Positions 60,625 to 64,000 of a DNA stretch of 64,000 nucleotides are shown one piece after another. The position numbers were made by a program, and so were the translations under genes. Source of the stretch: Paramecium pentaurelia (taxonomy: Eukaryota; Ciliophora; Oligohymenophorea; Peniculida; Parameciidae); the NCBI GenBank assembly GCA_905183005.1, contig CAJJDO010000122.1:99454-163453 (forward strand). The letters are read 5' to 3'. The first letter of the stretch is position 1, and each line of letters opens with the position of its first letter. The notes under the pieces are model-generated. The model was not told where the DNA came from. It worked only from the letters and a program-made list of their open reading frames with translations, and did not search any database.

Positions 60625-60990
60625 ATGAATCATTTAAAAAAAAGATTAGGACCTTAAAATGACTTAGATCATATATTACTTCCATAGATTTGTGACTATA
60701 GATCATTAAGTATAAATAAAGAAACAATTGTACATCCTGAAGAAAAAGAAAGGAAATAAGATTAAAGATAACATGGTATTCTGTAATTCTCTTTTATAAA
60801 TTCAAATTACAGTCATTCAGAAAGATTTCGTACAAAACCATAACATATGATGAATATTGAAAGAAGGAAAAAGATGTTAAAATTATAATTAATAAGGGTT
60901 TGTGATTCTATCAAACATGTATCTCATCATCGTAAACATTATGACACTTTGTAAGAAATTCATTTCATCAAATACAAAAAGATAGCTTGA
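60625..60990 (+). CDS. Small basic protein of unknown function
   Basis: A 121-aa intronless frame starting M-N-H-L-K-K-R-L-G-P with five TAA and TAG codons as Gln and a TGA stop at 60988-60990. It is rich in Lys, Arg and His, with I-E-R-R-K-K-M-L-K-L and H-V-S-H-H-R-K-H-Y. No membrane segment or known motif. The coding-like composition and clean stop support it; no homologue recognised. Confidence 0.6.
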
Positions 60991-61381
60991 TATAATATTT
61001 ATGATTATATTTGATATTTTATTTTTATATGATTAATATTCTCCAAAATTATATACAAAGTTATCTAGGTAATAAAATTATGATAGAATAAAAAAGTTTA
61101 TTATTTCATATACTATCTCAAAATTCAAATTTATTTTGTAGTAAATAAAAATGATTACATAATTCTTAATACGGTATTGAATTAAATTTATGGGTGAATA
61201 AATAAAATTCAATTACAATAACACTGATATTAATCATAAATATAATTAACTACTTTTAATAAAAGAAAAATCTTTTCTTTAAATGTATTGGATACATTTG
61301 TACACTAATTTAAAATATAAAGTGTAATTATAAAAGAGTGATTAACAAAAGATAAACTTAAATTACAATCTAATTAATAAT
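60991..61381. other. Intergenic AT-rich spacer
   Basis: About 390 bp without coding pattern or recognisable element. Confidence 0.4.
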
Positions 61382-61651
61382 ATGAAAGAATCAACATTAA
61401 TATATCAAAATTTTTATAATATATTAAGTTATAAAGATAAAAAAAGTTTAGAGGCGATATATTAAATTGATTTGGATTATTAACAATTAAATGATTAAGC
61501 TAAAATTTTTTTCAGTAATCTAATCCAAAAAACCTTTTTATTGTCAAGTTAAAATTATAAATTAATTTATTCGATAATTCTTTAATTTTCATCTAGTTCT
61601 GCCGATCAACATATTTTGATGATTTCATTTAATAAAAGTATAAGATTTTGA
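61382..61651 (+). CDS. Possible small ORF (89 aa)
   Basis: ATG at 61382 opens an 89-codon frame ending TGA at 61649-61651. It begins M-K-E-S-T-L-I-Y-Q-N-F and has a mixed composition with Asp, Glu, Ser and Gln, unlike the simple-sequence frames around it. No family recognised and no intron. It could be real or chance, since the ciliate code has only one stop and long frames are cheap. It converges with the phosphatase gene, 48 bp apart. Confidence 0.35.
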
Positions 61652-61699
61652 TTTCATAAAATAATATATTTTTAATATATATATATATATAAATATTTG

Positions 61700-63219
61700 T
61701 CACACAATAAAATCTGTAGCATGTAAGTATTATTTATTGAATTTTAATTTTAGACGTCTAAACAAATAAAATAATATTAGAATCAATAAAAAAATTAAAA
61801 TCCCAACTATTAGGAAAATAATCCAAATTTCTAAGTTAAAATAATCTATATCATAAGTATCTCTATTTTGAATTATCCAGAATTCATCAATAATTTCATT
61901 TGTTGAAACTCTAACTTATTAGAATTACAAATGTGTTTTATTCATCACTTACAACAGACCAACACCATTTTGGTCCATCTATTTAACTGTATATGGTTTA
62001 TTTTCAACTAAATTATTATATAATCTTACGAATCATAATTTCTGGACCATAATCTGCTCCTCCAGCTCCTTCTATAATTGTAATTGGACTTTCATAATTA
62101 TAATAGATATTTCCATCCATTTCAAATAAAGCTGAATCATTTTAATAATATGGATAATTTCTTTAATAATTATGTTAATGACCAGAAACATATAAATCTA
62201 CATGAAATTCTTTAAATAATTTTTCAAATTCTGCCAAATATTTAAAATTATTAACACATTGATCATCATCCATAAAATTACAATATATTGGATAATGTGT
62301 AAATACAACTATCCATGGTACTTCTTCTCTATTTTACACAGCCGTAATTAAATCATTTCTAAATTGTAGCAAAAGCTGATCTCTTATTAAGTTATTTTGA
62401 TCTGCTTTGTAAATAATTTTGACAGGATCATATTAAATAAAATGTACAAATCCAATATTAAAGCTATAAAAATAATTTTCATAATCCTAAGTATTATACA
62501 TATTTTGATATGGCATTTCAAAGTGTTCTCGAAGAAATATCTATTTACGATTATAGCCACTATCATGATTTCCAGGTGTTATCATAAAAGGATATTATGA
62601 AGTAAATAAGCTGATTCTACTTAACCAAAGTTCTCCTCTTTAACAATTATCTGATTCAAGATTATATGCCATATCTCCAGTGAAAATTAAACTATCAAAT
62701 TGAATTTTTTGTTTTATTTAATTTTCAAACCAATCAAAAGTTTACTTAGATCTATTATAAACCCAACTTGAATCCATATCACCAAAAAATAATACTTTTG
62801 TTTTCTCTTATTAAAGATGAGGCAATTTTACTTGAGCTTATTTAATTATAGTATCATTTCTAATCAAAGTATATAATATTATTGAACTTAATTATTTAGG
62901 AATTTAGAAAGTATGTATATATGTTTCATATTCTATATTAGCTTTAGTACCAATATACACATCTGTCATATTTAATAACTTTGTTTTATAATTTGAAATA
63001 TTAAATTCTAGATCACCTTTGATGAATAACTAAAACTAATTATTACATATATTCTATATATAATAATTTAAATTATACTTTTGTATTGAATACAATTCTT
63101 AATGCATCTGTATCAATCTTTAAGCTTGTATAATAATGTCCTAAAAATAATCTAACACCATATGCTTCACATTATTCTTAAATACTTTCCATTACAAACA
63201 AGAAAATTATCATAAACAT
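61700..63219 (-). CDS. Purple acid phosphatase-like metallophosphoesterase, membrane anchored
   Basis: About 490 aa; introns 63054-63078 and 62008-62029. A hydrophobic signal peptide (M-F-M-I-I-F-L-F-V-M) starts at 63219. Residues about 30-150 form a beta-rich N-terminal domain. The metallophosphoesterase core shows the family's ordered ligands: G-D-M-D-S-S, G-D-M-A-Y-N, G-N-H-D-S, V-V-F-T-H-Y-P-I-Y and G-H-Q-H-N-Y-Q-R, then the PAP-like end G-A-G-G-A-D-Y-G and V-M-N-K-T-H-L-Q-F. A single C-terminal membrane helix (near 61790-61850) and a short basic tail would anchor it with the enzyme outside or in the lumen. The first motif is G-D-M-D instead of G-D-x-G. Hydrolyses phosphate monoesters at acid pH in known members. 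Confidence 0.92.
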
Positions 63220-64000
63220 TTATAATTTAAAATAATCATAATAATATATTAAGTTGTAAGTAAAATTTAGTATTTTCAAATATTCAAAATCTTATAAATA
63301 TAAAATTTTATGAAAAAGTAATTCTTATATTTAATATAATCCAAAAAAAGGAAATTCAAAATTAAGGTATTTTTTAATAATTATAATTGAATTATGTTTC
63401 TAATTGTCATTAATTATACAAATTTTGTAATTAGTTAAATTTTTATGCTTTATAAAGGATGAATTGTTTTGGATTTTAATCCATCTTATATTTAAGCTAT
63501 TGTTTTTAAAATAATTAAAAATAAATTCATTCAAATCTCTTTTTTGAGGAATACATTATACATATTTACCCAATCAAAGTTTTCTCATTTTTTTAATAGT
63601 CAAATATAATTTAGTTTTAAAATAACAATAATGTTCTGAATTTGGTGAACCTATTCCTATTTGAAATAGTTTTCTTTATTAATTTTGATAACTAAAGAAA
63701 ATTATTGTAAAAATCATGTAAATGTTCTTAAAAGGAAACTACTTTCAAAATACCATATATAATTTAAAGAAGAAAAAGAACAATGTATGATTTTTAAAGA
63801 TTTATCTATTTTAAATAATCAAAATTTAGTTTACATAAAAAGAGAGAAAAAATAATATTAAATAAACAAAAATTCAGATATTCTTCATTTATAGTATATA
63901 ATTCTATATTTTCTGATGTTTTGATTTATTAAAAATGACCTCTATATTTTGAAAAATTATTGAAATAAACATTTGCATTTTATAGATAGAATAGCAAATG
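63220..64000. other. AT-rich end of window without clear gene
   Basis: About 780 bp. I looked at both strands and saw no secure gene. A 47-codon minus frame at 63574-63717 has a hydrophobic start but no support. The start of the next gene may lie outside the window. Confidence 0.4.

Noticed and set aside
61915..61952. 38-nt intron in the phosphatase gene
   Set aside because: The frame is continuous without it and encodes the expected V-M-N-K-T-H-L motif; removing it breaks the total length.
63574..63717. 47-codon minus-strand frame with hydrophobic start
   Set aside because: Short, no recognised motif, and long frames are common by chance with a single stop codon.

Overview
The window reads as macronuclear DNA of a ciliate, most likely Paramecium. 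TAA and TAG occur inside nearly every recognisable protein where glutamine is expected, and TGA is the only stop. The roughly 50 introns I could place are 21-31 nt long (mode 25), GTA...TAG/AAG bounded, which fits Paramecium and not Tetrahymena (longer introns). Base composition is strongly AT-rich and genes are packed, some only about 20 bp apart. All coding calls below use the ciliate code; positions are from manual reading.

Layout. 64-1000 (-): RBR-type E3 ligase, then a 48-bp minisatellite at about 996-2150. 3182-8619 (+): giant leucine-rich-repeat protein with a polytopic membrane C-terminus. 8687-12441 (+): two tandem paralogues of a Cys-rich transmembrane family with a gene-conversion tract; a third member sits at 39666-41357 (-). 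12750 (+): eIF1A. 13632 (+): unknown gene. 14540-33207 (+): axonemal outer-arm beta-type dynein heavy chain, distorted by assembly: three junctions (two single N, one 282-N gap) each followed by re-reading of sequence already present. 33343-36613 (+): SPRY-like protein, HMG-box protein, decayed TLDc gene. 36772 (+): chitin synthase. 41668 (+): AGC-type kinase. 43660 (+): class I-like PI3-kinase. 47988-52821 (-): helical unknown, mitochondrial SCOT, NAP1-like chaperone, UIM protein. 53174 (+): MCM6; 55686 (+): Q/K-rich protein. 56986-60278 (-): HF-x-LG repeat protein and MFS transporter. 60625-61651 (+): two small unknown genes. 61700-63219 (-): purple acid phosphatase-like ectoenzyme.

There is no operon logic. 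Functionally the set mixes cilium (dynein, possibly the HF-x-LG protein), chromatin and replication (MCM6, NAP1, HMGB; E2F-like sites lie upstream of MCM6 and HMGB), signalling (PI3K, AGC kinase), cell surface (LRR-TM, Cys-rich TM family, chitin synthase, MFS, phosphatase) and metabolism (SCOT). The most unusual items are the six-frame-open 48-bp minisatellite, the HF-x-LG repeat protein, the converted Cys-rich TM paralogues, the LRR-polytopic fusion and the redundant dynein assembly.
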